From positions 3,519,001 through 3,583,000 of the forward strand of contig JAXDDX010000003.1 in the NCBI GenBank assembly GCA_034670405.1: 64,000 nucleotides of DNA, read 5' to 3'. The notes below the pieces were generated by a model. The model had not been told where the DNA came from. It searched no databases and saw nothing but the letters and a program-made list of their open reading frames with translations. The translations under genes and the position numbers were made by a program. Positions within the stretch are counted from its first letter, which is position 1. Every line of letters begins with the position of its first letter. Shown one piece after another: positions 23,344 through 34,103 of the stretch. This DNA is from Hoplostethus atlanticus. Lineage: Eukaryota; Chordata; Actinopteri; Trachichthyiformes; Trachichthyidae.

Positions 23344-24870
23344 TTTCAACTCTCGACAACTTTACTGAAAAAGTCAATACCAACACATTAAAGAGAAAGG
23401 ATCATAAAATGATTTCTTATATGATGGAAAAAGCTGCAAAATGTACAAAATGTTCTGCCAAATATCCAGATCAGAAAACCTGGCATGCATTGTGGAGGGA
23501 GTGCATGTCATTTTAAGACTAATATGGCTCACAATTGTGCACTCTGCCAACAATCACAACACTAGATAGCATGCAATTTGATTATTGTGCATATTTCATC
23601 ATGTCATGGCAATTTGTCAAAGATTTGGAAGTACACTCAAAGCAAGCTGATGTGTTACGTTAAATTCGCTGCAGTGACAAAGCGTGAACAAATGGTGAAA
23701 GATCATTATCTCCCTCGCCAAAAGTGCTTCCTAAGAGCATGACCTCTGCAAACTTTGGAAAGAAAGATCCACAACATTACCGTGTTGTGTGAATTCATCA
23801 TAGTTGACGGATGTAAACAAACATAGCACCCAGCAAGGCTTGAGTTATGCTAATGCTTTTCCCAGTTTTTCTCAGCAAATTAATCTGAAACATGATCAAA
23901 TTGTAGGATGCATAAACCAGAATACATGCATATATGCATTCAAACCATTAATGTTTTCTAAAATGTTTTGTTCCCCAAGACAAACTGGTTTCTTGTGGTC
24001 ACAATTCCTCCACTATCGACCTCACATGATATAAATTGCATCTACCCAATGACGAAGAAGACTGGAACACAATTTCCCTATAATTGATTGTGTTGCTTTA
24101 TCAGACAGTCTTTTTGTTTACGATGTTCCCATTTTCTTACTCCTCTCACAGGATCTAAGGCTCTGGCATCTTATTAGCTAGAGTCGTCCACAGGGCTATG
24201 GTTTTGGATGAGAGGCTAAGAAAATAATGTATCGCAGATCTGAAATAAATCACCACCGTGAGCCAAGTCCCTCTCTGCTAGAAGCAAGCATGGGAGGATA
24301 GATGAACATTATTTCGCTCTGCATTCATTCCTAATGCTCCACTGCTCCACACTGGAAGCACACCAGAGAGAGGGAGAGAGAGAGCTAAGAAAACAAGCAA
24401 GAAAGAGTTGGCAAATCAAGAGAGAGAGAAAAAAATGAAAGAAGAGAGAAAGCACAAATTACTGTAAACCTCAGTGTGAAATATGAGAACGATATTATCT
24501 CTGCCTCTCAATGCCACAGTGCAGAGGCAGCGGTACTGAAGCATAAGGGAACCGCAAATGTCAACACATTGACAGACCCTACCTCTCTAAAGTCCTCAGT
24601 GTCCTGTGAGACAAACAAGTGAGGAGCATATCGTTGTCCCTGACTGCCTTGTAGAGGTTGTTTGTTTGTCTCTGCTGAAGCCAACAGATACACATGGGGC
24701 GCCAAGGATGAGCAGAAAAAAAGAAAAAACCTTGAAAACATGCAAGCAGGATTTACACTTGCCCCCTGATTGTAGATTCCCATCCAAACCATCTATTTTT
24801 AGATGATTGGTCAACTAAATCTAGACACGTGTTTTGTACTTTTGTTAGCCTGTCATAATTGTAGCTTGTC

Positions 24871-24892
24871 AAGAAAGAAAGAAAGAAAGAAA
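24871..24892. repeat. (GAAA)n tetranucleotide repeat
   Basis: Five tandem GAAA units. Confidence 0.9.
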
Positions 24893-25145
24893 CCCTTTCG
24901 TGCAGCTAACTGTCCCTGTGAGAGAGATTTGCCTCTCCCTGTGGAATAACAATGAGCATAAGTTTGTCCTCTCATCTGTCTGTCATTCTGGGCAATCTTT
25001 CCCGCCGCCCTGTCAGCTAAATACAGCAATTTCTCAGTTCCATGGGAGCTTCAATGCTGTTGACCTTATTGTAGCCAGAGAATAGCAATTGCTCTCTCTC
25101 TCTCACACACACAGATACATACACACACTCATGCATATACACAAT

Positions 25146-25199
25146 GTATGTGTGTGTGTGTGGGTATGTGTGTGTGGGTATGTGCGTGCATGCTTGCGT

Positions 25200-25234
<35 letters not shown>
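25146..25234. repeat. Imperfect (GT)n tract
   Basis: GT repeat with GGTATG interruptions, followed by a pure run of about 15 units. Confidence 0.9.
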
Positions 25235-25236
<2 letters not shown>

Positions 25237-25595
25237 ATGTACAGTATGTCTCAGTGTGGACAGCAGGCCCTGAAGCATATTGGAAGATTACTTTTAGGTA
25301 GTTTCAGCAAAGCAGTCTGATTGGTCAAAGACACGTTGAACTGTGTTGATAATTCCCATGATGCATGGTTAGCCGTGCTTTATTGGTTGCTCTGCCAACT
25401 GTTGTAGCAACCAGGGAGCTCGTTAGCAATCTTTCTTGTTTCGATTCTTATGTGTGAGAATAGTATGAGTGTATGAGTCAGTACACACACGCTGGTGATA
25501 GACCTTAAGGATGTTCTTCTCTGTGATTATGGGTATTTTGATGCTGCCGACGATGCTCAACTGCACTGCCTTGCCTTTGCATCACCATTGTAACT

Positions 25596-25672
25596 TGTGA
25601 TGGCCGCAGCCACACATTACCTTGGTTGTTGGGGGAGGTCCCTTCCTGGTGGAGCAAAAGGCATGGCTGAGG
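25596..25672 (+). repeat. Truncated 5' LTR of the Gmr1-type element
   Basis: The first 77 bp match the 3' LTR start (28950-29026) with one difference, A for G at 25663. At this point the LTR passes directly into the gag start ATGGCTGAGG. The 3' LTR has GTGGCTGAGG at the equivalent place, so TGGCTGAGG is shared microhomology at the joint. Confidence 0.9.
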
Positions 25673-25899
25673 CAAGGCAGAGCGAGGAAACTGCAAGACA
25701 GGAACAACGTTTTAAAGCACTTCAACATCAGTTTCAGCTGTTGCAGTTAGAAGTTCAGGCCCGAACATCTCCACTACCAGATCCTCTGTCAGCGGACTCT
25801 GGTCCATCGGATTTGGGGGCTCCGCCATCTGCCGTGTATCATTACCATGACTTCCAATTCAACCATGGCCTCGGCAGGTCAGTTTCGCTCACACTATGA
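25663..25899 (+). pseudogene. gag N-terminal piece (coiled-coil-like)
   Basis: The likely native gag start is the ATG at 25663 (MAEARQSEETARQEQRF). It continues with heptad-rich FKALQHQFQLLQLEVQ, a probable short coiled coil, and a Pro/Ser-rich linker, then ends at 25899. The capsid part continues in another frame (from about 25847), overlapping this one. That could be a 1-nt indel in this copy or a frame arrangement of the family; one sequence cannot decide. An upstream in-frame ATG at 25600 lies inside the LTR remnant and is probably fortuitous. Confidence 0.6.
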
Positions 25900-26947
25900 G
25901 CCCAGATTGGAAAAATTAACTGATAATGATGACATTGAACATTTTCTCATTACGTTTGAACGCATTGCTGTAGCATGTCGGTGGCAGAAATCAGATTGGG
26001 TTTTTCACTTAATACCATTGCTAACTGGCAAAGCTAGAGGTGCTTATGTGTATATGGACATTGATGACTCCCTTGACTATGACCAGGTAAAATCTGCCAT
26101 TCTCTCTAAATATGACATTAACCCTGAGACCTACAGGCAAAGACTCCGCTCCCTAGAGGTCAACCCAGATGAGAGCCCCAAGGAGTTGTATGCAAGGCTC
26201 AAGGAGCTTTATGGGAAGTGGATCCAGCCAAAAGGTAAAACTATCCAGGAAATTGGGGAAATGATCATGTTAGAGCAATATTCGAGAATGCTGTCCCCCG
26301 AGCTTCAGGTCTGGATCCGAGAGCGTGATCCAGGTTCAGCAATGGAGGCTGCTAAGTTGGCTGACGTTTTTGTGGCATGGAATGGACAACCATGGAGCTA
26401 CAACTCATGGAGAACAACAAAGGACAGCCGCAAACCAGCCCAACCATACCATCAGAAGCCAGCGACCGGTGTGGGTAAGCATCCCAGGTGGGAGGACCAG
26501 CCAGCTAGCAGGTCATTGAAACCCTCTGGGAAAAAGCCAGTTTGTTATCTTTGTGGACTAGAAGGCCATACAAAACCCATGTGCCCTAAAAATTCAGCTA
26601 AGATGACACAAATGTGCTGTGTGCCACGCCCTCATGTTGAACCTGAGCTTAAGAATGACCAGTCTATTAAAATGACACACATTGAAGTTAATGGTACCAC
26701 TCTCAAGGCCCTACTTGATTCTGGGAGTGATCAGACTCTTGTGCACAAGAAATTTGTACCACCCAACATTATCAGCACCAGAGACACCATCCCTATCTGT
26801 TGTGTACATGGAGATGAGAAGAGCTATTCGACAGCTGACATGTACATAAAAGTAGAGGGGCAAACGTACCTCATGAACATTGTGGTTGCTGGTAACTTGA
26901 TAACCTTATCCTGCTGTGCTAGGACGAGACCTTCCAGTACTCTTTGA
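25847..26947 (+). pseudogene. gag capsid (SCAN-like), zinc knuckle and protease of the Gmr1-type element
   Basis: An open frame of 366 residues. Residues 20-90 are the capsid N-terminal part (HFLITFERIAVACRW). Residues 93-176 closely follow the SCAN-domain pattern of vertebrate zinc-finger proteins: ETYRQRLRSLEV, then RLKELYGKWIQP, MLEQYSRMLSPELQVWIRER and EAAKLADVF. A CCHC knuckle CX2CX4HX4C lies at 233-246 (C233, C236, H241, C246). The aspartic protease follows in frame with LLDSGSDQTLV at 289-299 (active-site D291). The protease C-terminus is broken: the expected LGRDLPVLFDLLELD appears in another frame at about 26920-26965, which indicates a 1-nt indel near 26900. Gag and protease are thus fused without a stop. 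The gene is a fossil, but little decayed. Confidence 0.85.
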
Positions 26948-26979
26948 TCTTTTGGAGCTAGACCAAAGCCGAAAATGTA

Positions 26980-27870
26980 ATGCTGCTGTTACCAGAGCGC
27001 AAGCAAAAAAATCTAACGAGCACTCTGACTCTTAGTGCCCTGCCCTTTTTCAATGACGAGTTGGAGACTACATCCGTGAAGGCTCGGAAAACCCGCAGAC
27101 AGAGAAGGCAGGAGAAATTTCAACACACAGTTGTGAAACCAACAACCAACACTGAGCCAGAGTTGCCTTTAGGGTTCCAAATGCCAGCCAATATCATTGA
27201 GATGCAGAAAACTGATCCATCTTTAGTGTCTCTTTTTCAGAGAGCGGAGGAGATGGAGCCAGGAGCTGAGCTTGACTTCAACGAGGAGGAGTATATTCTG
27301 CAAAATGGCATACTCTACCGTCAACAGGGGTCAGTGTTGCAGCTAGTGGTTCCCCAAGTAGCTAGAGACGCCATACTCGCCTTGGGGCACTCTGTTCCCT
27401 GGGCTGGCCACCTAGGTAAGCATAAAACCATCGCTCGTATCAAACATTACTTCCACTGGCCTGGCCTGCGCAGAGATGTTGCCCAATTTTGCAGAAGCTG
27501 CCCTCAGTGCCAAATGACATCTGCTAAAACTCCCTCCAGAGCTCCACTCCAGCCATTACCCATCATTGGCACCCCATTTGAGCGCCTTGGGATGGACATT
27601 GTGGGTCCTGTTGAGAGGAGCAAGGCAGGGAACCGTTATATGCTGGTTATAACAGATTATGCTACAAAGTACCCAGAGGTTTTCCCCTTGAAATCCATAA
27701 AGGCAAAATCAGTCGCTTTCTGTTTGGTGCAGTTCTTTGTCAGAGTAGGCTTCCCTCATGAAATATTGACTGATCAGGGGACTAACTTTATGTCCACTCT
27801 GCTGAAACAGGTGTATCAGTTACTTGGTATCAGGAGCCCTGAGGACCACGCCGTATCACCCCCAAACTGA
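26980..27870 (+). pseudogene. Integrase N-terminal and catalytic region, Gmr1-type element
   Basis: About 296 open residues. An acidic linker with EEYILQNGILYRQ leads to the H2C2 zinc-binding region (H137, H144, C174, C177; GHSVPWAGHLGKH ... CRSCPQC). The DDE core follows with ERLGMDIVGPV (first Asp, 206) and EILTDQGTNF (second Asp, 265). The frame is lost near 27840 after YQLLGIRS, where a 1-nt indel moves the rest (RTTPYHPQTDGLTERFNQ) into the next frame. Integrase inserts retroelement cDNA. Here the gene sits directly after protease, with no RT between them. Confidence 0.85.
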
Positions 27871-28954
27871 TGGACTGACGGAGCGCTTCAACCAGACCCT
27901 GAAGCAGATGCTTCGGAAGTTTGTGAATAACAGTGGCACGGACTGGGATCAGTGGCTGCCATACCTCCTCTTCGCATACAGGGAAGTACCCCAAGCCTCC
28001 ACTGGTTTCTCTCCATTTGAACTTTTGTACGGGCACGAAGTACGAGGGCCTCTCTCACTGTTGAGAGAGATTTGGGAGGGAGACAAGGGGAGGGGCGGAT
28101 CCGTTAACATTATATCCCATGTGGTCCAGATGAGAGACCGATTGGAGAAAATGAGTGAGCTTGCCCAATCACACATGGCCGAGGCCCAGCAACAGCAGAA
28201 GTCCTGGTACGATCAGTCAGCCCGGCAGAGGTCCTTCAACCCGGGTCGAAAAGTGCTAGTGCTTCTCCCCAGTGATGACCACAAGCTGTTGGCAAAGTGG
28301 CAAGGACCGTTTGAGATCCTGAGGAAACTTGGGCCCACCACCTACCAGATATCAACCCCAGGGCAGCCACGCACCAGTAGGGTATTGTATATAAATCTCC
28401 TGAAAGAGTGGGTGCAGCGACCTGAAAGAAAAGCAGAAGTGATGCTCATCAGAGGTGTGCTAGAGGAAGTGGACGAGCAATACTTGCCACCTGCTGGTGC
28501 CCCAGTGGACCATGACCTCAGCCACCTCTCAGAAGACAAACGGCTTCAGGTGAGATCAATCTGTAAGTCGATAGTATTTCAGGAGAATCCTGGGAGGACA
28601 AATATTGTTCAACATGACATTGTTGTTAGAGAAGGTGCTTCTGTGAGACGACTTAGTTACAGAATTCCTGAACGCCTGCTGGCCTCACTGAAAAAGGAGG
28701 CACTGGCCATCAAGTGGGCCCTCGACTCCTTCCGGTACTACCTCCTGGGTAGAGAATTCACCCTAGAGACGGATCACAAAGCGCTTCAGTGGATGGGAAG
28801 GATGAAGGATACCAATGGAAGGATCACCAGGTGGTACCTGGCACTGCAACCGTTCCGCTTCGGCATTCAGCACATCCCAGGCAAGGACAACCTCACTGCC
28901 GACTACCTCTCTCGCTGTTCCAGCGAGGGTCCTGAAGGGGGGGGGAGTGTGTGA
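27824..28954 (+). pseudogene. Integrase C-terminus fused to RT/RNase H remnant
   Basis: An open frame of 376 residues. Residues 8-27 hold TTPYHPQTDGLTERFNQTL with the third integrase catalytic residue (E20). LLPYGFSPFELLYGHE-like sequence follows (GFSPFELLYGHEVRGP, 61-76), then the GPY/F module KWQGPFEILRKLGPTTYQIS. From about 255 the start of a gypsy RT appears (NIVQHDIVVREGASVRRLSYR), but at about 290 it jumps to RNase H: ALAIKWALDSFRYYLLGREF, TLETDHKALQWM and IPGKDNLTADYLSR. The RT palm and YXDD box and the first RNase H Asp are missing in an in-frame deletion. The stop lies 5 bp inside the 3' LTR. Confidence 0.85.
28934..28949 (+). promoter_or_regulatory. Polypurine tract of the Gmr1-type element
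   Basis: GAAGGGGGGGGGAGTG lies immediately before the 3' LTR; this is the plus-strand DNA priming site. It overlaps the last codons of the RNase H frame. Confidence 0.8.
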
Positions 28955-29399
28955 TGGCCGCAGCCACACATTACCTTGGTTGTTGGGGGAGGTCCCTTCC
29001 TGGTGGAGCAAAAGGCGTGGCTGAGGGCTGAGGACTCTTAAATCCTGGAGCCAGCTCGTTGGGCCAAACAATGTGCTGCCATGTCATGGGGGGGATTTGG
29101 GTTTAGTTTGTTTGCTTTGTATTTAGTTGTAGTCAGTGTCCATCTTGTTTACCCCTTGTGTGTTTATTTGGTTTGACCAAATCACTATATATGTTCCCTT
29201 ATCGGTCATTGTGTTAGGTCAGTTTTGTTCTGTTAATGCCTTGTTTAGGTGTGATATGGAGTATCGTTATATTTTGTTGACCTCTTTTATAGGCCTAGTT
29301 ATTGAATGTTTGGTTTATAATACTTTTGGGATAAATAAAAACCGAGCTTTTCATTTATAACTCCTGTTTCCTCATTTCCTCACTGCTTGGTCCCTGACA
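28950..29399 (+). repeat. 3' LTR of the Gmr1-type element, 450 bp
   Basis: TG...CA ends (TGTGATGG ... CCTGACA). An AATAAA lies at about 29334-29339, some 60 bp before the end. TAACT follows at 29400. Confidence 0.9.
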
Positions 29400-29486
29400 T
29401 AACTATAATCTCAGTAAAGAATACCCTCTGGTATTAATGCTTTGTTCAGTACAAACCCATGGAGCAGGTTGTTACAAATATGGGGG

Positions 29487-29601
29487 TTACTGAAGGTGTC
29501 TTAGCTCTGAGGCACTTCAGCAGATTTGGGCACTGGACAGTGGCAGTACCAGGGATCGTTATTGGTCCAGTAGGTGGCCTTCCTAACCCACCAGCTGCCC
29601 A
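29487..29601 (-). repeat. SINE fragment (tRNA-derived family)
   Basis: On the minus strand: GGGCAGCTGGTGGGTTAGGA (head), CCAGTGCCCAAATCTGCTGA and GTGCCTCAGAGCTAAGACAC. It follows the layout of the copy at 30719-30930, more diverged. Confidence 0.5.
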
Positions 29602-30718
29602 ATACAGTCTAAATACATGGCCAGAGCTATCCAGCGCAGGTTTTTCGCTACAGACCGTGCAGTGGTGGGCATGCTAAAATGCATGTCAACTGTCAGCATG
29701 TGTTAATTGCATGTAACATCATGTTTAATCTGATATTGAATCTGTGTGTTATGTTTACGAGACTGGATTGGAGGCAGAGCAATTATGAATTATAATTGCT
29801 TTTACAGGTTTGAAGATGTGTGTGGGAGAGAAAGAGGTTAAGAAAGACAGCACAAGAAATAATACAAATGATAAGAAAGAGGCTCCAATACAGTATGTGT
29901 GCTGTTAGTTGCCTAGTTGTGGTCATGCCATGTTTAGATCAAGTGACCAGTGTGCACAGGATCCTGGACAGGAAAAGGATTTAACGGAAGCAAGTTGGCT
30001 TTCCCTGCACGCTTGAAGCTGATCTCGTTAGTAAATACAGTCCTCCTCCCTCCTCATTCACGTTGATAGATTAAGGTACAGCTGGCTGTTTGAATTAACA
30101 CTGAGCCGAAGACAAAGGCAATATAAGGTAAACATGGCAAGGGCACAGATGTGTCATTAGCAATTGAACAGTATTTCTCTCAGACAGACAGGCGTCTCCA
30201 AGGTACCGAGGAGGGAAGGGCGATTGAGAGAGACACAGTGACGGAGAGCGAGTGATCGAGAGAGTCAGGTAGCGATAGAAGAGAAGAGCTGTGACCAGAG
30301 AGGGCTCAAACCGACGACGCTGCGGTGTCAACCCAGAGGCCACGACCTTTATTCATGTGATTGGATGCAGCCAACCATGAGCAGACAGCACACACGTCAT
30401 AGAACGAGATTAAAAATCCAATTCCATACTGTTTGGTGAGGAGAGAGAAAGAAAGAGAGAGAGAGAGTAGTGGAACGAGGGAACAAAGTGCTCCATTTAT
30501 CACATCCAAGTGGAAAAAAGGCTGTTCGTCTATAATCCAATAATCTGGGACACTTGTGAGTGCCTCGTCCACGTCTCTCCCTCACTGTCTCATGACAAAC
30601 GCAGCTAATCACCAGGAGCAGAGTGCAGAAGCCATAACCCTGCACAGGCCACGCAGCCCACACTGCGTCCACCACATGAGTACAGTTTATTAAGTAATAA
30701 CCACACTAATAATGTGTG
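29602..30718. other. Unique intergenic sequence
   Basis: No gene or mobile element recognised. GA tract 30436-30466. 30340-30560 is high-complexity sequence with no repeat signature. Confidence 0.45.
30436..30466. repeat. (GA)n tract
   Basis: Imperfect GA repeat. Confidence 0.85.
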
Positions 30719-30930
30719 ATCTTTTATTCAACCCCCGTAAGGAAATTGCCTTTTTGCTTGCCCCGCTCCACAGGGAGGTCAGAGGTCGGGGTCAGCACCC
30801 TGGAGCTGGGAGGGATTCAGTTTGTTGCTCAAGAACGCTTCAGCAGAGCGGATGCTTGCCAATACGAGGGCTTCAACCTGGGTCCTTCAGTTGAAGAGTG
30901 GTCTCCCAGTTCATTACGCACTGCCTTGTG
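30719..30930 (-). repeat. tRNA-derived SINE, nearly complete
   Basis: Minus strand, in order: GGCAGTGCGTAATGAACTGG (A-box-like head), GGGAGACCACTCTTCAACTG, CCAGGTTGAAGCCC (B-box-like), CTCCAGGGTGCTGACC, GACCTCTGACCTCC and the tail AGGCAATTTCCTTACGGGGG with TTGAATAAAAG. It is the best copy of the family seen at 1839, 4921 and 29487. Confidence 0.7.
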
Positions 30931-32584
30931 CAGACGCATGTTAGGGTTCACATAATACATCATGTTGGAACAAGACTGATAAAGAGTTTTTTAAGTGAGG
31001 TTAGCATTTCCATCACTTTTATCAGTGCAGGCCCCTCTGTGTATAATAGAAAGCAATGAAGAGATTTGAGTGGAGGGTAATCGGCTGCTGGGTGATGAGC
31101 CAGGGGATCCAGGGGCTCCTTGGCTGGCCCTGATAAGGCCACTCTCATCCCACAACACACCCGTTACTGTCCTCAGGCTCTCCCCTTTCTCTAGGTGCCA
31201 TCTGAAATTACATTTGTATCCCCACTGAAGGAGATAGCCAACTCACAAAGTTATTGTTTCCACAGACATATTCCTCTCCGCGGAACGCTACCCTTTCACC
31301 CATGCACACAGAAAGACAGAGAGAGAGAAAGAGAGAGAGAGTGGGAGAAAGAGGGGGAGACGTGGGGACTGGACACTCATTTGTACAACAAAAGTATGAC
31401 ATCCATTTACTGTAATGTCACACAAAGTCACAGCTCTAAAGAAACCTTAGAAGTGTTTGAGCACCGTGCCGTGAACTTTACACCGGTGCTGTGTTATGCC
31501 TTGGAGTGTTGGAGTTCAGCATCTGAGAAGCTTTTTTAAAGCCGTGATACACAGGCTGGTGTTCATCATACTTTTATTCCTTCTTTATGTTATTCAATCC
31601 CCATAAAAAGCAATATTACCCAAATATCGGCATATTTCCCCAAAAAGTTTCCCATGCACTGTATGTATTTAGCCTACCTGCCCTATAAGAACAGAGCATG
31701 CAGGCACATATACTATATCGGCTGGCCTCTGATACAGAGAGATTAGCTCAGAAACACATGCTTCCAGGGCCGCAGACTAATAGTGACACTTCAGAGGGAT
31801 TCAATTAAAGGAAATCTATGGCATGTTGCAGCGTCGTTCAAGGTCCAGAGAGGAAAATCTCTTCAGAAAGACAGCACCAAAACGCCAACCTGATTTCCCT
31901 CTCGCTAACAGGATTACCACAGGGACACCTCTCTCCCTCCCGCTCCCTGCTTCTTTTCCGCTATGCTTCCCATTCTTCACGCTTACACGTCTCTCGCTCG
32001 CTTTCTTAGCCTTTACATTCTCCTCTCTTATCACCCCTCTCTCTCAGATGACCTCCCTTTTTTCTTCCCGCTCTCCTTCCGTCTCTAACCCCACTCTCCC
32101 TGTCTCGCTCAGTCTGACACACTTTCACTCTTGTCAACATGTCTCTCCCATCACCTCCTGAGAGCTGATATGAAGTCAGAGGCAGACAAAGGGACGGGAG
32201 CAGTGACCCAGGACGCATGGCTCCTGTTTATGCAACACAAATGAACCGGAGAGGAAAACGACAGAGTGACTACATTTTCTATAACGAAGGAGGCCACAGA
32301 GGGAGCGACGGGTTACTTTGGGGAACGGTGATGTAGCCAACCCTGCAGATACACAGAAAAGTGAGGCTAAGCAGGATACAGGACAAATATATGTAAGGGC
32401 ATACATCTAAATACATCTATTTTATTATTTTACATCTATTTTCACATCATAGGCAAACTGGCACCTCTTGTGTATTTGTGTTGACTAAACAATGGTAAGA
32501 GTTAATATCTCTGAGACCCGTAGCAGCAGTTAGTTGTGCCCTGCCTCTTTAGATGGCCACATTTAAGTTACAGGCTTCCTACAG
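30931..32584. other. Unique intergenic sequence
   Basis: No gene. There is a GA-rich patch (31315-31355) and a CT-rich segment (31925-32130). Long pyrimidine-rich open frames here are compositional. Confidence 0.45.
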
Positions 32585-32817
32585 ACTATAACCGTGGTTA
32601 AGGGCTATACAAATACAAGTGACTTTATTTTATTTTATTTTATTTTATTTTATTTTTCTTATATCTCTTCTTTTCATCTTTTATTATTAGTTTTAATCTT
32701 TTATCTTTCTCCACTTTTGTATCTGTGCAGTTTTTATTTGATATGAAGCACATTGCATTGCATCTTAATGTATGAAATCTGCTATATCACTATATAATTT
32801 TGATTGATTGATTGATG
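32585..32817 (+). repeat. Two LINE/SINE 3' tails and a (TTTTA)n tract
   Basis: GGTTAAGGGCTATACAAATAC leads into (TTTTA)n at 32621-32655. A second tail at 32735-32817 has GAAGCACATTGCATTGCATC, TATGAAATCTGCTATATC and a (TTGA)n end. Both follow the L2-type 3' pattern. The second is like 37385-37470. Confidence 0.5.
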
Positions 32818-33520
32818 CCTCATGAGCATGACTGGACGGGTGTCTTGTTTATTCCTGCCTGTCCAGCCTGGTGCACTCTGGAGAATGCCAGCTGTCAAAC
32901 CACTGCTCATTTTATTGGGTCCTCATCAATATCCTGACAGCATGTCGCACAACCTTCATCACCCCACACATTGTAGCATCCCCAAGAGGTGCACACACAC
33001 ACACACACACACATAATTCACAACTAAAACACACGTACATATGCCAACGTACATTATGCTCACACTCAAAAGCACTCACACACACACACACTGCTCTCAC
33101 ATCTGTAGTTGGGTATATGATGGATGGCACGGCAAGGGACCGTTTCACCTCTGAACCCACCCTTTCTTTCCCCTGTTGCCAGGATACAGTGCACATGCAG
33201 GAGAGGTAGTGGTAGCGGGTTAAAATCACCCACCCTCAGGAGACAGATAGAGGATTCTTCTTTCTCAGCCAAGGAAGTTGACATTAATACCAATTTCCTT
33301 ACACATCATTTATAGAGCCAGTATCTTGTTCCAATTCAAAGAGTTGAACGAACATAGAATATTATTGGCTTGATTGGTCGGTAGGTATTTACATTTCGCT
33401 TTCTCCTCTTGCATGATCCTATGAGGATTTAGGGGAGATTTCAGAGCAGCTGCTTAGCTTGCCATGCATTAGGACTGCGGCCAGTGTTTTGGATGCTTCA
33501 TCCAGGATACAGCATACTCG
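32818..33520. other. Unique intergenic sequence with CA tracts
   Basis: CA tracts at 32996-33013 and 33076-33091. No gene or mobile-element signature. Confidence 0.45.
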
Positions 33521-33689
33521 GTGTCATTCAGCAGGCATCTTGCCATTTACCAGAACAACTTACAATGAGTAGGACGTGTGGGGTTCCGTGTCTTTCTGAA
33601 GGACATTTTGACAGGGTATTGAGGGGATCACACTTGTGACCTTTTGGTTACCGGGCCGTCTGTCAAACCACTAGGCCACCATGCTGCCT
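33521..33689 (-). repeat. tRNA-derived SINE with TGTAAGT tail
   Basis: Minus strand: GGCAGCATGGTGGCCTAGTG (A-box-like), GGTAACCAAAAGGTCACAAG, GTGTGATCCCC (B-box-like), GTCCTTCAGAAAGACAC, then TCATTGTAAGTTGTTCTGGT and GCCTGCTGAATGAC. This is the widespread fish SINE layout. The 2945-3060 fragment matches its tail. Confidence 0.7.
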
Positions 33690-34103
33690 ACTAATGCCCT
33701 AGTGGCATTAGCACTCTGTATTGGCTGTATTGTCTCCCTCTGCAGAACAGCCACTGCAGTTTCTATGGTTATACTGAACAGCAACTAATTTACTGACAAT
33801 GTATGATTTACTATTCCATAAATACTCCATTTTGTGATCTGTGACCCAAGATACATTTGTGGGTGTATGGGCTTTCCTCTTGTAGTAGCTCCAAGCATGT
33901 AAACAAGGATATTTTAGCCAGTTTGTCTTCAACATTTAACACAATGCTAGCCTGCAGTATTTTATCGTCTCATTTCATTCCCTCTTTCATTCTTTCCACC
34001 TCCCTGATTTTCCTCGATACCCTTGATATGCTGAAGCACTCCATATCGATGAAGCCAAATGACATTCATCATAGATTATCTGGTTCAATACAATCGTGAT
34101 CAC
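33690..34103. other. Unique intergenic sequence
   Basis: Nothing recognised. Confidence 0.4.

Larger units (their letters stand above)
23096..25590. other. Unique intergenic stretch with microsatellites
   Basis: No gene. CT tract 23306-23343, GA-rich 24366-24450, (GAAA)n 24871-24892, GT tract 25146-25234. The rest shows no mobile-element or coding signature that I recognise. Confidence 0.5.
25596..29399 (+). mobile_element. Gmr1-type Ty3/gypsy LTR retrotransposon with 5' LTR and RT deletions
   Basis: The element is bounded by TGTGATGG and CCTGACA and flanked by the 5-bp duplication TAACT (25591-25595 and 29400-29404). The order is truncated 5' LTR, gag, protease, integrase, RT N-terminal remnant, RNase H C-terminal part, polypurine tract (28934-28949), 3' LTR. 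Integrase upstream of RT/RNase H is the diagnostic domain order of the deuterostome Gmr1-like gypsy group, first described from cod. The primer-binding site is gone, removed with most of the 5' LTR. The two LTR copies are identical over the shared 67 bp before the joint, which suggests a young insertion. It cannot transpose on its own. Confidence 0.9.

Noticed and set aside
28950..29026. Two LTR starts as an independent tandem duplication
   Set aside because: The TAACT duplication and element order show that they are the two LTRs of one insertion.
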